DNA from: an uncultured Clostridia bacterium
GTDB lineage: Bacteria; Bacillota; Clostridia; RUG12999
Reading direction: 5' to 3'
Assembly: GCA_946555455.1 (NCBI GenBank)
Contig: CAMNSU010000014.1
Location: 1 to 40,382 of the forward strand
Length of the DNA stretch: 40,382 nt
Part shown: positions 1-6,863 of the stretch, in pieces
Numbering within the stretch: position 1 is the first letter of the stretch
Layout: each line of letters opens with the position of its first letter
Notes under the pieces: model-generated
Databases searched by the model: none
Told to the model about the DNA's origin: nothing
The model's input: the letters and a program-made list of their open reading frames with translations, nothing else
Position numbers and translations under genes: made by a program

Positions 1-18
1 AATGCAGTATCAGTCTTT

Positions 19-55
19 CCCGCGTTCGCTTTTTTGCGGCGCGGGTTCTCTTTTT
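19..55 (+). terminator. Intrinsic terminator of an upstream gene
   Basis: CCCGCG at 19-24 pairs with CGCGGG at 40-45 and is followed by TTCTCTTTTT. It probably ends a gene that lies left of the window. From 56 to 147 there is only AT-rich sequence with no gene. Confidence 0.6.
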
Positions 56-147
56 ATATGGAGCAGTGAAAGAAATGATACAGCGTAGATTTTTATAAAA
101 TTTGCAAAAAAATAAAATGGTTGAATTATAACTAAAACGATAGCTTG

Positions 148-190
148 TTCCAAAAAGATATCAATTGATTTATAATAGAATCAGTTGATA
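148..190 (+). promoter_or_regulatory. Promoter and paired operators of the XRE gene
   Basis: A TATAAT -10 at 171-176 lies 17 bases after a weak TTCCAA -35 (148-153). Two near-identical palindromic boxes flank the -10: ATCAATTGAT (160-169, perfect) and ATCAGTTGAT (180-189), with centres about 20 bp apart. Two helical turns between boxes is typical of cooperative XRE-type repressors, so autoregulation by the gene at 208 is likely (inference). Confidence 0.55.
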
Positions 191-207
191 AGAAAGGGGG
201 CGTTATC

Positions 208-534
208 GTGCAGTTGAATTATAAACTGATTGGCAAGCGTATAAGACAATGTAGAAAACAGCTTGGCTTAACACAGAAAGAGGTTGCGGAAAAAGCAGGA
301 ATATCGGAACAATATTGTTCTGAACTGGAATTAGGAAAAAAAGGCGGTACTCTTGCAGTTTATTATCAACTTGCGCAAGCATTAAATGTAAGTTTAGATA
401 GCTTGGTCATGGATAACGTCTCAAATGATAATTCAATAGCAACATCAGCACTAATAAACCGAATACAGAACTATACACCTAAAAAGTATGAAATGGTGTT
501 ATCTTATATGGATTTTTTAGATTTCATTAATTAG
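208..534 (+). CDS. XRE-family helix-turn-helix regulator
   Basis: This 108-residue protein is a single Cro/C1-type helix-turn-helix domain over roughly residues 8-66 (KRIRQCRKQLGLTQ, then VAEKAGISEQYCSELELGKK), followed by a short tail without a recognisable effector domain. Small XRE proteins of this kind bind operator DNA as dimers. The GTG start at 208 is chosen because AAGAAAGGGGG lies just before it and the conserved domain begins at once. The gene stands alone between two terminators and is visibly more AT-rich than the genes around 1-10 kb, which could mean acquisition by transfer. Palindromic boxes around its -10 suggest that it controls itself; its other targets are unknown. Confidence 0.85.
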   Translation: MQLNYKLIGKRIRQCRKQLGLTQKEVAEKAGISEQYCSELELGKKGGTLAVYYQLAQALNVSLDSLVMDNVSNDNSIATSALINRIQNYTPKKYEMVLSYMDFLDFIN

Positions 535-580
535 AGTGTATGATTATCTATTCATGAAGTAAGAATACAATTTAACAAAA

Positions 581-617
581 GCGGCTATTATGCAAATATA
601 TAATAGCCGTTTTTTGT
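581..617 (+). terminator. Terminator of the XRE gene
   Basis: CGGCTATTA (582-590) pairs with TAATAGCCG (601-609) over a 10-base loop, followed by TTTTTTGTT. From 618 to about 801 I see no gene; the region lies between convergent genes. Confidence 0.85.
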
Positions 618-801
618 TAAACTATTGATAAATAATTTTTTAGAGGGCACTAGAAGTCAGTTCAGTATGATAGCTGCGTTTTTGGGGTCTCATCAACAGC
701 AAGTAAGTATAGGCATAACTTTCATATTCCGTTCTTAACTGTTGTGTCTTTTTGCTATGATGCAGATATCGGCAGTGCAAACTGCACGATAATCCCCTTG
801 T

Positions 802-1392
802 TCAATCATTTGTTTCGCCTGTGATTCGTTGAATCCCTTTTTCAAGACTTGCAGCATCCAGCATTCCGTTGGCATAGGTAACAAGATTTCCGTTTCTATC
901 AATAAAAAAGGTAGCCGGTAAGCCTGAAATATAATAAGCGGAAACGGCCTGCTGCGTTTTGTCAAAAAATACCGGAAAAGTAAAGCCTTGCTCTGCGATA
1001 TAGTCTTTGGCAATCTGTTCAGTTTCCCTCTGACCGTCGGTGGCGTTGACCATCAGAAATTGCACGTCAGGATATTTTTGATATGCTTGGTTGAAATCAG
1101 GCATTTCCTCTTTGCAATAATAGCACCAAGTTGCCCAGAAATTGAGTACAACAGGTTTACCCAAATAATCCGACAGTTTCACGTCATTGCCGTCGGGCGT
1201 GGACACGGTGAAACCGGGAGCGGCATAATCAGACGACGCTCCGTCAGACGAGTTATCAGTTTTATCGGTTTGATTTTCAGCGAGTTTGTCGGGCGCATAG
1301 GTTTTACTCAAAGAACTATATAAAAAATAGGCGCCTGTAAAAAGCAGCACGGTACATACAATGCCGGCAATCCATAAAATATTTTTTTTCAT
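802..1392 (-). CDS. TlpA/ResA-like membrane-anchored thiol-disulfide oxidoreductase
   Basis: The protein (196 residues) has an uncleaved N-terminal membrane anchor (about residues 5-28), a polar linker (30-56) and a TlpA/ResA-type thioredoxin fold facing outside the cytoplasm. The redox motif is W-C-Y-Y-C at about residues 89-93, and the cis-proline region (SGLPATFFID) is intact. Such proteins reduce or shuffle disulfides of exported proteins, using electrons passed by CcdA. The start is set at the ATG that aligns with the starts of two other genes sharing the same leader; an ATG one codon earlier (1395) and an in-frame ATG at 1404 also exist. It lies downstream of ccdA in the same direction, with an unusual pseudoknot-like leader in the 80-base gap. 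Confidence 0.9.
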   Translation of the reverse strand: MKKNILWIAGIVCTVLLFTGAYFLYSSLSKTYAPDKLAENQTDKTDNSSDGASSDYAAPGFTVSTPDGNDVKLSDYLGKPVVLNFWATWCYYCKEEMPDFNQAYQKYPDVQFLMVNATDGQRETEQIAKDYIAEQGFTFPVFFDKTQQAVSAYYISGLPATFFIDRNGNLVTYANGMLDAASLEKGIQRITGETND

Positions 1393-1465
1393 CATAATAT
1401 CCATAGCCTTTCCGCCCACAAATTAGGAATCAAAACGTTCTTATCGTGGGCGGATAAGACGTTAA
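1390..1465 (-). promoter_or_regulatory. Pseudoknot-like leader element, copy 1 (before tlpA)
   Basis: On the minus strand AACGTCTTAT (1463-1454) pairs with ATAAG-A-ACGTT (1444-1434, one bulged A) around a 9-base loop CCGCCCACG (1453-1445). The loop is fully complementary over 8 bases to GTGGGCGG (1419-1412), immediately followed by the ribosome site GAAAGG. The sequence from TAACG to the start codon is strongly conserved with copies at 5044-5126 and 7055-7136. Here the element is intercistronic, between ccdA and tlpA. An RNA regulator that masks the ribosome site is inferred. Confidence 0.65.
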
Positions 1466-1472
1466 ATTCCTC

Positions 1473-2135
1473 CTACGAAAGAATGGCAAGGAACTTGCCC
1501 AAAAGTCCTGTCATCATCAAAATGCCAACCAAAACGAGCAGTGAACCGCTGACAATATTGATAACTTTATAGTTTCGCTTAATAAACGCAAACGTATTTT
1601 TGAGTTTGTCAATCAAAATGGCGCTTACCAAAAACGGTATGCCGAGCCCCAAAGAATATAACAATAACATCAGCACGCCGGTGAGCGCATGACCCTGCTG
1701 GGAAGCGAGCATGAGAGCAGAACCGAGAAAAACGCCTACACAGGGCGTCCAGCCGATGGAAAACACCATGCCGAAAAGCACAGCTGAAAAAAAGCCGAGA
1801 TTTTTTTTGTCCATAGACCGGTTGATGCCACCAAACAAGCGAACCTTAAAAACACCAAGAAAATGCAGACCGAAAAAAATCACAATCACTCCTGTGACAA
1901 TATTAACAGCGGTTTGATATTCCTTCAGCAATCCGCCGAGTGTTCCTGCCAGCGCGCCCATTGCGACAAACACGATTGTGAATCCTGCCTCAAATCCAAG
2001 TGCATTTTTAATGGTTTTGGCAGTGGTTCGCTCTGTATCGCCTGCAAAATAAGACACATAGATTGGCAGCATGGGCAGCAGGCATGGTGAAATAAAAGTG
2101 ATGATTCCTTCCAAAAAAGCAATAAAATATTGCAT
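1473..2135 (-). CDS. ccdA: CcdA/DsbD-like thiol-disulfide transporter
   Basis: This is a polytopic inner-membrane protein of 220 residues with about six hydrophobic segments, the usual size for CcdA. It carries the two family cysteines: C18 in ISPCLLPMLPIYVSYFAG and C132 in the SIGWTPCVGVFLGSALM segment. CcdA proteins take electrons from cytosolic thioredoxin and deliver them across the membrane to a TlpA/ResA-type partner. The partner is the next gene, tlpA, and a thioredoxin gene lies at 5865 in the same island. The ATG start follows AAGGAGG. The promoter has a TGATATAAT extended -10 and a Crp/Fnr-type box upstream (2211-2252), so co-regulation with thioredoxin and ferredoxin is likely. Confidence 0.92.
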   Translation of the reverse strand: MQYFIAFLEGIITFISPCLLPMLPIYVSYFAGDTERTTAKTIKNALGFEAGFTIVFVAMGALAGTLGGLLKEYQTAVNIVTGVIVIFFGLHFLGVFKVRLFGGINRSMDKKNLGFFSAVLFGMVFSIGWTPCVGVFLGSALMLASQQGHALTGVLMLLLYSLGLGIPFLVSAILIDKLKNTFAFIKRNYKVINIVSGSLLVLVGILMMTGLLGKFLAILS

Positions 2136-2210
2136 AGGTCAGTCCTCCTTATGCGGTTTGTCCGCGGTAATTGCGCTTTAAAAACGGATTGGCAGGGCAA
2201 TATAACGTCT

Positions 2211-2252
2211 ATTATATCAGTTTTTTTCATTGAAATCTGTCATTATGTCACA
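2211..2252 (-). promoter_or_regulatory. ccdA promoter with Crp/Fnr-type box
   Basis: The minus strand has an extended -10, TGATATAAT (TATAAT at 2216-2211). Exactly 21 bases upstream is TGTGACATAATGACA (2252-2238), a one-mismatch match to TGTGA-N5-TCACA. The box centre falls near -41 relative to the expected start, the class II activator position. The same arrangement precedes trx and the ferredoxin gene. Confidence 0.65.
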
Positions 2253-2266
2253 TTCGTGCGGCAGAA

Positions 2267-2292
2267 ATTTTGCCATGTAAAGATTTTGCCAT
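2267..2292. repeat. Tandem direct repeat ATTTTGCCAT
   Basis: ATTTTGCCAT occurs at 2267-2276 and again at 2283-2292 (16-base period), between the divergent ccdA and DUF134 promoters. It may be a binding site for a tandem-binding protein, or chance. Confidence 0.3.
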
Positions 2293-2296
2293 TTGG

Positions 2297-2343
2297 TTAT
2301 TGACATATGTCAATAACTATGCTATGATTGATATATGTCATAA
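2297..2343 (+). promoter_or_regulatory. DUF134 gene promoter with perfect 20-bp palindrome
   Basis: A near-consensus sigma-A promoter is present: TTGACA (2300-2305), 17 bases, TATGAT (2323-2328), with an extended TGC before the -10. The -35 is embedded in the perfect palindrome TTATTGACATATGTCAATAA (2297-2316). A second imperfect copy, TGATATATGTCATAA (2329-2343), covers the expected transcription start. This layout indicates repression. The likely binder is the DUF134 protein itself, or another metal or redox regulator. Confidence 0.75.
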
Positions 2344-2402
2344 AAAATTATCATATCATATTCGCCGCAACGTGTCAAGAGAAGGTAGGAGAGGACGATT
2401 AC

Positions 2403-2762
2403 ATGCCGAGACCGAGAAAATGCAGAAAAGTATGTTGCTTGCCCAAATTCAATGAATTTCAGCCTGCCGGCAGAGTGGGCGAATGCGTTGTTTTGACCGT
2501 AGATGAATACGAATCCATTCGGTTAATTGACAACGAAGGGTTTTCACAGGAAGAATGTGCAGGATATATGCAGGTTGCCCGCACAACGGTTCAACAAATC
2601 TATAATTCTGCCAGGAGTAAAATCGCCAAAGCGTTAGTAGAGGGTGTTGGTATCCGTATTGAGGGCGGAGAGTATACTCTTTGCGACGGCAAGGAAAAAG
2701 AGTGCGGGTGCGGCGGCTGCCGTAGCCATCGTGGCAAGAGATGTGCTGATTCCTGCAATTAG
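2403..2762 (+). CDS. DUF134 (UPF0251) predicted DNA-binding protein
   Basis: This 119-residue protein matches the DUF134 family: N-terminal [14 protein letters not shown], then a central helix-turn-helix resembling sigma region 4 ([33 protein letters not shown]), then a cysteine-rich tail ([13 protein letters not shown] ... RCADSC). The N-terminal CRKVCC and the C-terminal cysteine cluster suggest metal or Fe-S binding (inference). The ATG at 2403 is chosen for its ribosome site (GGTAGGAGAGG) and the conserved family start; upstream in-frame starts lie in the promoter. DUF134 genes are commonly next to NifX/NifB-like small proteins, as here. It may autoregulate through the palindrome at its promoter. 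Confidence 0.85.
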   Translation: MPRPRKCRKVCCLPKFNEFQPAGRVGECVVLTVDEYESIRLIDNEGFSQEECAGYMQVARTTVQQIYNSARSKIAKALVEGVGIRIEGGEYTLCDGKEKECGCGGCRSHRGKRCADSCN

Positions 2763-2846
2763 CGCCGTCCTGTCATCATAGAGGCGCCCGCAAGAGATTT
2801 TAGTGCGGCGGAAACGCAACAGCACGATATGGTAAAACAAGTCTAG

Positions 2847-2874
2847 TTTACTTGCCCATTAGGGCAGGTATAAG
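2847..2874 (+). promoter_or_regulatory. Candidate promoter of the NifX-like gene with operator in the spacer
   Basis: TTTACT (2847-2852), 16 bases, then TATAAG (2869-2874). The spacer is filled by the inverted repeat TGCCC-ATTA-GGGCA (2853-2866), which would place a regulator between -35 and -10. The gene could also simply be read through from the DUF134 promoter, since no terminator lies between them. Confidence 0.4.
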
Positions 2875-2885
2875 AGAATCGAATA
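2866..2885 (-). repeat. Dispersed TAGGCA-type repeat, partial copy A
   Basis: The minus-strand sequence TATTCGATTCTCTTATACCT matches 19 of 20 bases at 31212-31231. It lacks the outer inverted arm seen in the other copies. It overlaps the -10 of the candidate promoter at 2847-2874. Confidence 0.5.
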
Positions 2886-2912
2886 TTATCATATAAAAAG
2901 GAGACAGATAAC

Positions 2913-3326
2913 ATGAAAATTGCAGTAACGTATGAAAACGGACAGATATTTCAGCACTTCGGTCATACCGAACAGTTTAAACTCTACCATGTGGAAGATG
3001 GAAAAATTCTTTCCGCCGAAATCGTGGATACCAATGGCAGCGGACATGGTGCGCTTGCGGGTCTGCTTTCGGCGCTCAAAACAGATGTGTTGATTTGCGG
3101 CGGCATTGGCGGCGGCGCACAAATGGCTTTGGCGCAGAGTGGAATCCGGCTTTTTGGCGGCGTCAGCGGCGATGCTGATAAAGCAGTGGAAAGTTTTATT
3201 GCGGGAAATTTGGCATATGACCCTGAGGCAAAATGCGACCACCACGACCATCAACACGGCGAAGGACATACTTGCGGCGACCATGGCTGCGGAAGTCATA
3301 ACTGCGGAGAACATAGCTGTCATTAA
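2913..3326 (+). CDS. NifX/NifB-type iron-molybdenum cluster-binding domain protein with His/Cys tail
   Basis: Residues 1 to about 105 form a dinitrogenase iron-molybdenum cofactor domain (MKIAVTYENGQIFQHFGH ... CGGIGGGAQMALAQSGI). These small proteins bind Fe-S or Mo-Fe clusters, and many occur outside nitrogen fixation. The last 30 residues are an unusual metal-binding tail rich in His and Cys (HHDHQHGEGH, CGDHGCGSHNCGEHSCH). The ATG is preceded by AAAAAGGAG. No nitrogenase genes are present in the window, so a role in Fe-S or metal trafficking is more likely than nitrogenase assembly. The upstream DUF134 gene is a plausible regulator. Confidence 0.87.
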   Translation: MKIAVTYENGQIFQHFGHTEQFKLYHVEDGKILSAEIVDTNGSGHGALAGLLSALKTDVLICGGIGGGAQMALAQSGIRLFGGVSGDADKAVESFIAGNLAYDPEAKCDHHDHQHGEGHTCGDHGCGSHNCGEHSCH

Positions 3327-3330
3327 AGGA

Positions 3331-3371
3331 AAACCACACCCGCGCTTCCCCAAGCACAGGTGTGGTTTTTG
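3331..3371. terminator. Bidirectional terminator between convergent genes
   Basis: AAACCACACC (3331-3340) pairs with GGTGTGGTTT (3359-3368) and a T-run follows. On the opposite strand the hairpin ends in a short T/C-rich tract. It serves the NifX-like gene and probably the CoADR-rhodanese gene. Confidence 0.75.
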
Positions 3372-3375
3372 CTGA

Positions 3376-5046
3376 TTATTTGCATTCTGTGCAGATATAT
3401 TCAGGGACAGTGCATTCATGCATGACCGATTCATAAAGCCGCCATCCGCCCGCAAGATTATAGCAGTCATAACCGTTGCCCGCCAGAATACGGCAGGCGA
3501 TATAACTGCGAAGCCCGCTGTGGCAATGAACATATACAGGTTTATCTTTGGGAAGTTCGCTGAGGTGTTCTCTGAGAGAATCGAGTGGAATATTGATAAA
3601 TCCGTCTATTTTACCGCGGCGCACCTCCGTCACGGTACGGACGTCGAGCAGGGTCACGCTTCCGTCGCGCGGAAGCGTTTCCACGTCGTGCCAGAAAAAT
3701 TGCTTGATTTTTCCGGTAACGATATTTTCCGCCACAAACCCCAACATATTAACAGGGTCTTTTGCGCTGCCGAAGGGCGGTGCATAGCAAAGTTCAAGCG
3801 TGGCAAGGTCAGTGATTTTTGCGCCGAAGCGGATGGCACTTGCCAGCACATCTAAACGCTTGTCCACACCGTCAAAACCGACAATCTGTGCGCCGATGAT
3901 ATGCAGCGTTTTTTTATCCCACAAAACTTTTAAAGACATGTTTGTGCCACCGGGATAATAAGAGGCGTGAGACGCGGAATAGGTATAGGTTTTATCGTAG
4001 TCGATACCGGCTGCCGCTGCGCTTTTTTCGTTCAATCCGGTTGTCGCAACTGTCATATCAAAGAGTTTTAAAATGGCGGAACCTTGCGTTCCGGTATAGC
4101 CGGAAGAAAATCCTGCAATATTGTCTGCGGCAATACGTCCCTGTTTATTTGCAGGACCGGCAAGCGGAATAAAGGCAGGGGATTTGGTGATGAAATCTTT
4201 GACTTCCACAGCATCACCTACGGCATAGATGTGTGGGAGATTGGTGCGCATTTGCGGGTCAACAATGATGCAGCCACGGGCATTGGTTGCAATGCCGCAT
4301 TCCTGCGCCAGCGCTGTTTCGGGACGGACGCCCACAGATAGAATGATACAATCGGATTCGATTTCGCCGTTTTGCAACATGACACGATTGCCGCTGATAG
4401 CAGTGACACCGTTGTTCAGATAGAGCTCTATTCCTTTTTCTTTGATATATTGATGCACATCAGCCGCCATATCAAAATCAAGCGGCGCGATGAGATGGTC
4501 AGCGAGTTCGACAATCGCGACGTCAAGCCCTGCTTCTGTTAAGTTCTCAGCCATTTCAACGCCAATATATCCGCCGCCTACAACAACGGCTGATTTCGGT
4601 TTTGCTGTTTCAATATATTCCTGAATGTTCAGCGTGTCGGGAATGGTGCGAAGTGTGAACACGTTATTGCTGTCAATACCACTAATGTTTGGTTTGATAG
4701 GCTCGGCACCGGGAGACAAAATGAGATGGTCATACTGTTCCTGATAGGTGTCGCCTGACACTAGATTTTTCACTGTGACAGTTTGTGCGGTCGGGTCAAT
4801 TTTCACCGCTTCGTTCTGAACGCGCACATCAATATGAAATCTTGCCTTGAAGCTCTCGGGCGTTTGCAGCGTCAGGGCATTACGGTTGGTTATCGTACCG
4901 CCAATATAGTAGGGTAGACCGCAATTGGCAAAAGAGACATATTCACCGCGTTCTAAAATGATAATTTCTGCGTTTTCATCTAGTCGGCGGAGTCGGGCTG
5001 CCGCAGATGCACCACCGGCAACACCGCCTATTATAATAGTTTTCAT
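3376..5046 (-). CDS. CoA-disulfide reductase/NADH oxidase-type flavoprotein fused to rhodanese
   Basis: The protein (556 residues) starts with an FAD Rossmann motif (IIIGGVAGGASAAARLRR). It has the single active-site cysteine of the CoA-disulfide reductase/NADH oxidase family at about residue 43 (SFANCGLPYYIGG), a second nucleotide-binding motif (VVVGGGYIGVEMAENL) and a dimerisation domain. A C-terminal rhodanese domain (about residues 455-540) carries the persulfide-forming Cys in HCHSGLRSY. CoADR-RHD fusions reduce CoA-disulfide, CoA-persulfide or polysulfide with NAD(P)H. The start is moved to ATG 5046, where the family begins (MKTIIIGG); an in-frame ATG in the leader (5058) is conserved in all three leader copies. 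A few extra cysteines close the protein (HECTVPEYICTECK). Confidence 0.92.
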   Translation of the reverse strand: MKTIIIGGVAGGASAAARLRRLDENAEIIILERGEYVSFANCGLPYYIGGTITNRNALTLQTPESFKARFHIDVRVQNEAVKIDPTAQTVTVKNLVSGDTYQEQYDHLILSPGAEPIKPNISGIDSNNVFTLRTIPDTLNIQEYIETAKPKSAVVVGGGYIGVEMAENLTEAGLDVAIVELADHLIAPLDFDMAADVHQYIKEKGIELYLNNGVTAISGNRVMLQNGEIESDCIILSVGVRPETALAQECGIATNARGCIIVDPQMRTNLPHIYAVGDAVEVKDFITKSPAFIPLAGPANKQGRIAADNIAGFSSGYTGTQGSAILKLFDMTVATTGLNEKSAAAAGIDYDKTYTYSASHASYYPGGTNMSLKVLWDKKTLHIIGAQIVGFDGVDKRLDVLASAIRFGAKITDLATLELCYAPPFGSAKDPVNMLGFVAENIVTGKIKQFFWHDVETLPRDGSVTLLDVRTVTEVRRGKIDGFINIPLDSLREHLSELPKDKPVYVHCHSGLRSYIACRILAGNGYDCYNLAGGWRLYESVMHECTVPEYICTECK

Positions 5047-5126
5047 AAAAATATCCATCGCCTTTCTGCCCACAAATTAGGAATAAAAAAATCCGAACGT
5101 CCTTATTGTGGGCGGATAAGGCGTTA
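5044..5126 (-). promoter_or_regulatory. Pseudoknot-like leader element, copy 2 (before the CoADR-rhodanese gene)
   Basis: Minus-strand AACGCCTTAT (5125-5116) pairs with ATAAGG-A-CGTT (5106-5096) around the loop CCGCCCACA (5115-5107). The loop complements GTGGGC (5073-5068) just before GAAAGG. Compared with copy 1, one stem pair changes from U-A to C-G, a compensatory change. The element occupies most of the gap between this gene and the divergent Crp/Fnr gene, so the promoter of the leftward gene probably lies inside or next to the start of the regulator gene. Confidence 0.65.
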
Positions 5127-5155
5127 CCTCTTTTCTGAAAGGAGTCTCATGCAAA

Positions 5156-5827
5156 ATGGAATGGACAATGTTTGAACCGATATACCAAGAAATATTTCCG
5201 TTTTGGAAAGAAATCTCGGAAAAAGACAGGGAATATATCTGCCGGCATTCGACGGCTTTGCCCTATCCCAAAGGCGCCGGCGTTCATGACGGCAATGAGT
5301 GTTCCGGCGTGATTTTTGTCCGCTCCGGCTGCCTGAGGGTTTATATCATGTCCGAAGAAGGCAAAGATATTACGCTTTACCGCTTGCATAAAGGAGATAT
5401 GTGTATGCTTTCCGCTTCCTGTGTCTTGCAGAGCATTACCTTTGATGTGTTGATTGACGCAGAAGAGGACAGCGAATGCTATGTCATCAGCGGAGCCGCC
5501 TATGCCGCCGTGTCGGAACGCAATCCAAGTATTAGAATATTTACGCTGGAAACAGCAGTCAGCCGTTTTTCCGATGTCATGTGGGTCATGCAGCAAATTC
5601 TTTTTATGAGCATGGACAAACGGCTTGCTATTTTTTTGCTGGACGAAGCGGCGAGGACGGGAGCGGACACGATTGCACTCACGCACGAACAGATTGCCAG
5701 ATATATGGGTTCTGCCCGTGAAGTGGTGACAAGAATGCTGAAATATTTTGCAAATGAAGGGATCGTTCAAGTATCGCGCAAAGGCGTGAAGCTTTTGGAT
5801 AAAAAACGCCTGCGCAGCCTAGCCTGA
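5156..5827 (+). CDS. Crp/Fnr-family transcriptional regulator
   Basis: The protein (223 residues) has an N-terminal cyclic-nucleotide-binding-type beta barrel (about 15-125, with SGVIFVRSGCLRVYIMSEEGKD and KGDMCMLSASCVLQ), a long dimerisation helix, and a C-terminal winged helix with the recognition segment LTHEQIARYMGSAREVVTRM. It lacks the N-terminal cysteine cluster of oxygen-sensing Fnr, so the signal is not an Fnr-type 4Fe-4S cluster. Several internal cysteines could be redox sensors (inference). The ATG at 5156 follows GAAAGGAG by 11 bases. It sits amid redox genes, three of whose promoters carry TGTGAC-type boxes at the class II position, so it is their likely activator. Confidence 0.9.
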   Translation: MEWTMFEPIYQEIFPFWKEISEKDREYICRHSTALPYPKGAGVHDGNECSGVIFVRSGCLRVYIMSEEGKDITLYRLHKGDMCMLSASCVLQSITFDVLIDAEEDSECYVISGAAYAAVSERNPSIRIFTLETAVSRFSDVMWVMQQILFMSMDKRLAIFLLDEAARTGADTIALTHEQIARYMGSAREVVTRMLKYFANEGIVQVSRKGVKLLDKKRLRSLA

Positions 5828-5864
5828 CGTTTCCAATTTAAACACCGATTCGATTTTCTCCGGT

Positions 5865-6173
5865 CTATTCCTGCAGCATTGCAAGAATCTGCGGTTTTGG
5901 TTTTGCACCGACGGATTGATTGACAATTTTTCCGTCTTTCATCACCGCCAGCATGGGAATGCTGGAAATACCAAAGGCGCTTGCCAGTTCCGGTTCGCTG
6001 TCTACATTGATTTTGCCCACAAAATATTGTGGATTTTCCTCTGCAATTTCGTCTACCAAAGGCGACACCATTCTACAGGGACCGCACCAGTCGGCATAGA
6101 AATCAAGAAGCACCGGTTTATTACTGTTTTTTGCTAAATCAAAATTGTTTTTGGTAAGTTCTACTACTGTCAT
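5865..6173 (-). CDS. trxA: Thioredoxin
   Basis: A 102-residue classical cytosolic thioredoxin with the W29-C-G-P-C33 active site, D24 inside FYADWCGPC, and the cis-proline loop (GISSIPMLAVMKDGK). It reduces protein disulfides with electrons from thioredoxin reductase and would be the natural electron donor for CcdA at 1473. The ATG start is preceded by AAAGGAAG. It is transcribed toward and converges with the Crp/Fnr gene. Its own promoter (6257-6298) has a near-perfect Crp/Fnr-type palindrome, so it forms a separate unit from the ferredoxin operon upstream. Other trxA copies may exist elsewhere in the genome. Confidence 0.95.
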   Translation of the reverse strand: MTVVELTKNNFDLAKNSNKPVLLDFYADWCGPCRMVSPLVDEIAEENPQYFVGKINVDSEPELASAFGISSIPMLAVMKDGKIVNQSVGAKPKPQILAMLQE

Positions 6174-6256
6174 GGTTTATTTCTTCCTTTCTTTTTGTCA
6201 ATTACAGGGAAATCTCTTTGTTTACTACCTAAAAAGGAGGTATTGTTTCTGTCTTT

Positions 6257-6298
6257 AGTATAACCTATTAGTCTATCATTTTCTGTGACAAAGTCACA
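6257..6298 (-). promoter_or_regulatory. trxA promoter with Crp/Fnr-type palindrome
   Basis: TATACT (minus strand, 6262-6257) is preceded after exactly 21 bases by TGTGACTTTGTCACA (6298-6284), a perfect inverted repeat TGTGAC-N3-GTCACA. There is no good -35, as expected of an activator-dependent class II promoter. The box overlaps the stop codon of the upstream gene. Confidence 0.7.
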
Positions 6299-6863
6299 TT
6301 TTTTTCGCTTTGCAGATAAGCTGCGTCATCGTTCCCATGGGACAATATACACACCAGGAGCGCGGTTTGCACAAAATCATGGTAATCAATCCAAGGACGG
6401 TGGAGGTGAGCATGACACTGTAAAAACCGAAAGCAAACTGTGCCACTCCGTCTGAAAACAGCGTACCATGATAAGACCAATGCCACGGCACTTTTAATGT
6501 CCACAGCAAGGTTACGACTGTGGTCAAATTTTTTGCGCCGTCAAACACTAAATAGGTGTTCCAAAGCATTAGAAAAAACATTGCAAAAAAGAAAATTAGA
6601 AATCCATATCGGAAATAGCTTGATTTCATCCAACGCGGAATGTCTTTCTTTCGGGAAAGACCGAACTTGCCACCAAGGAGAGAAAACAACTGTCCTCTGC
6701 CGCAATATTTATTGCAGTATGCTTTGTTGCCTTTTACGATGGAGATAATCAGCGGTATAAAGAAGCAAAGCAGTCCCAGCCAGGCGAACAAAATATTGAA
6801 AAAGCCTAAAATAAGATAGGTAAGCGAGACAATCCAAAGATAATCATACCACTTTTTTTTCAT
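6294..6863 (-). CDS. Membrane Fe-S-type protein (NapH/YccM/CcoG-like)
   Basis: This 189-residue protein has about four membrane segments. Two cysteine pairs at membrane borders (CNKYCGRGQLFSLLGG and WCVYCPMGTMTQLICK) resemble the CxxxC(P) motifs of NapH, NosR C-terminal and YccM-type electron-transfer proteins. Those proteins usually carry their own 4Fe-4S ferredoxin domain; here that domain is absent and is supplied by the separate ferredoxin gene just upstream. The start (ATG 6863) overlaps the ferredoxin stop as ATGA and follows GGAGGTGC, so the two are translationally coupled. It probably passes electrons between a membrane donor and the ferredoxin (inference). Confidence 0.75.
   Translation of the reverse strand: MKKKWYDYLWIVSLTYLILGFFNILFAWLGLLCFFIPLIISIVKGNKAYCNKYCGRGQLFSLLGGKFGLSRKKDIPRWMKSSYFRYGFLIFFFAMFFLMLWNTYLVFDGAKNLTTVVTLLWTLKVPWHWSYHGTLFSDGVAQFAFGFYSVMLTSTVLGLITMILCKPRSWCVYCPMGTMTQLICKAKKM

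Noticed and set aside
735-1013. Possible frameshifted extension of tlpA in another frame
   Set aside because: The tlpA product ends normally after its last helix (SLEKGIQRITGETND), so no frameshift is needed. The other frame has no recognisable content.
5149-5175. Eight-codon upstream reading frame overlapping the Crp/Fnr start (ATG 5149)
   Set aside because: It is so short and overlapping that it may be chance; no conserved peptide or attenuation structure accompanies it.
5127-5210. A Crp/Fnr-type box for the CoADR-rhodanese gene
   Set aside because: A weak extended -10 (TGGTATATC on the minus strand) exists inside the Crp/Fnr gene start, but no TGTGAC-type box is found 21-22 bases upstream of it, so this gene was not added to the predicted regulon.
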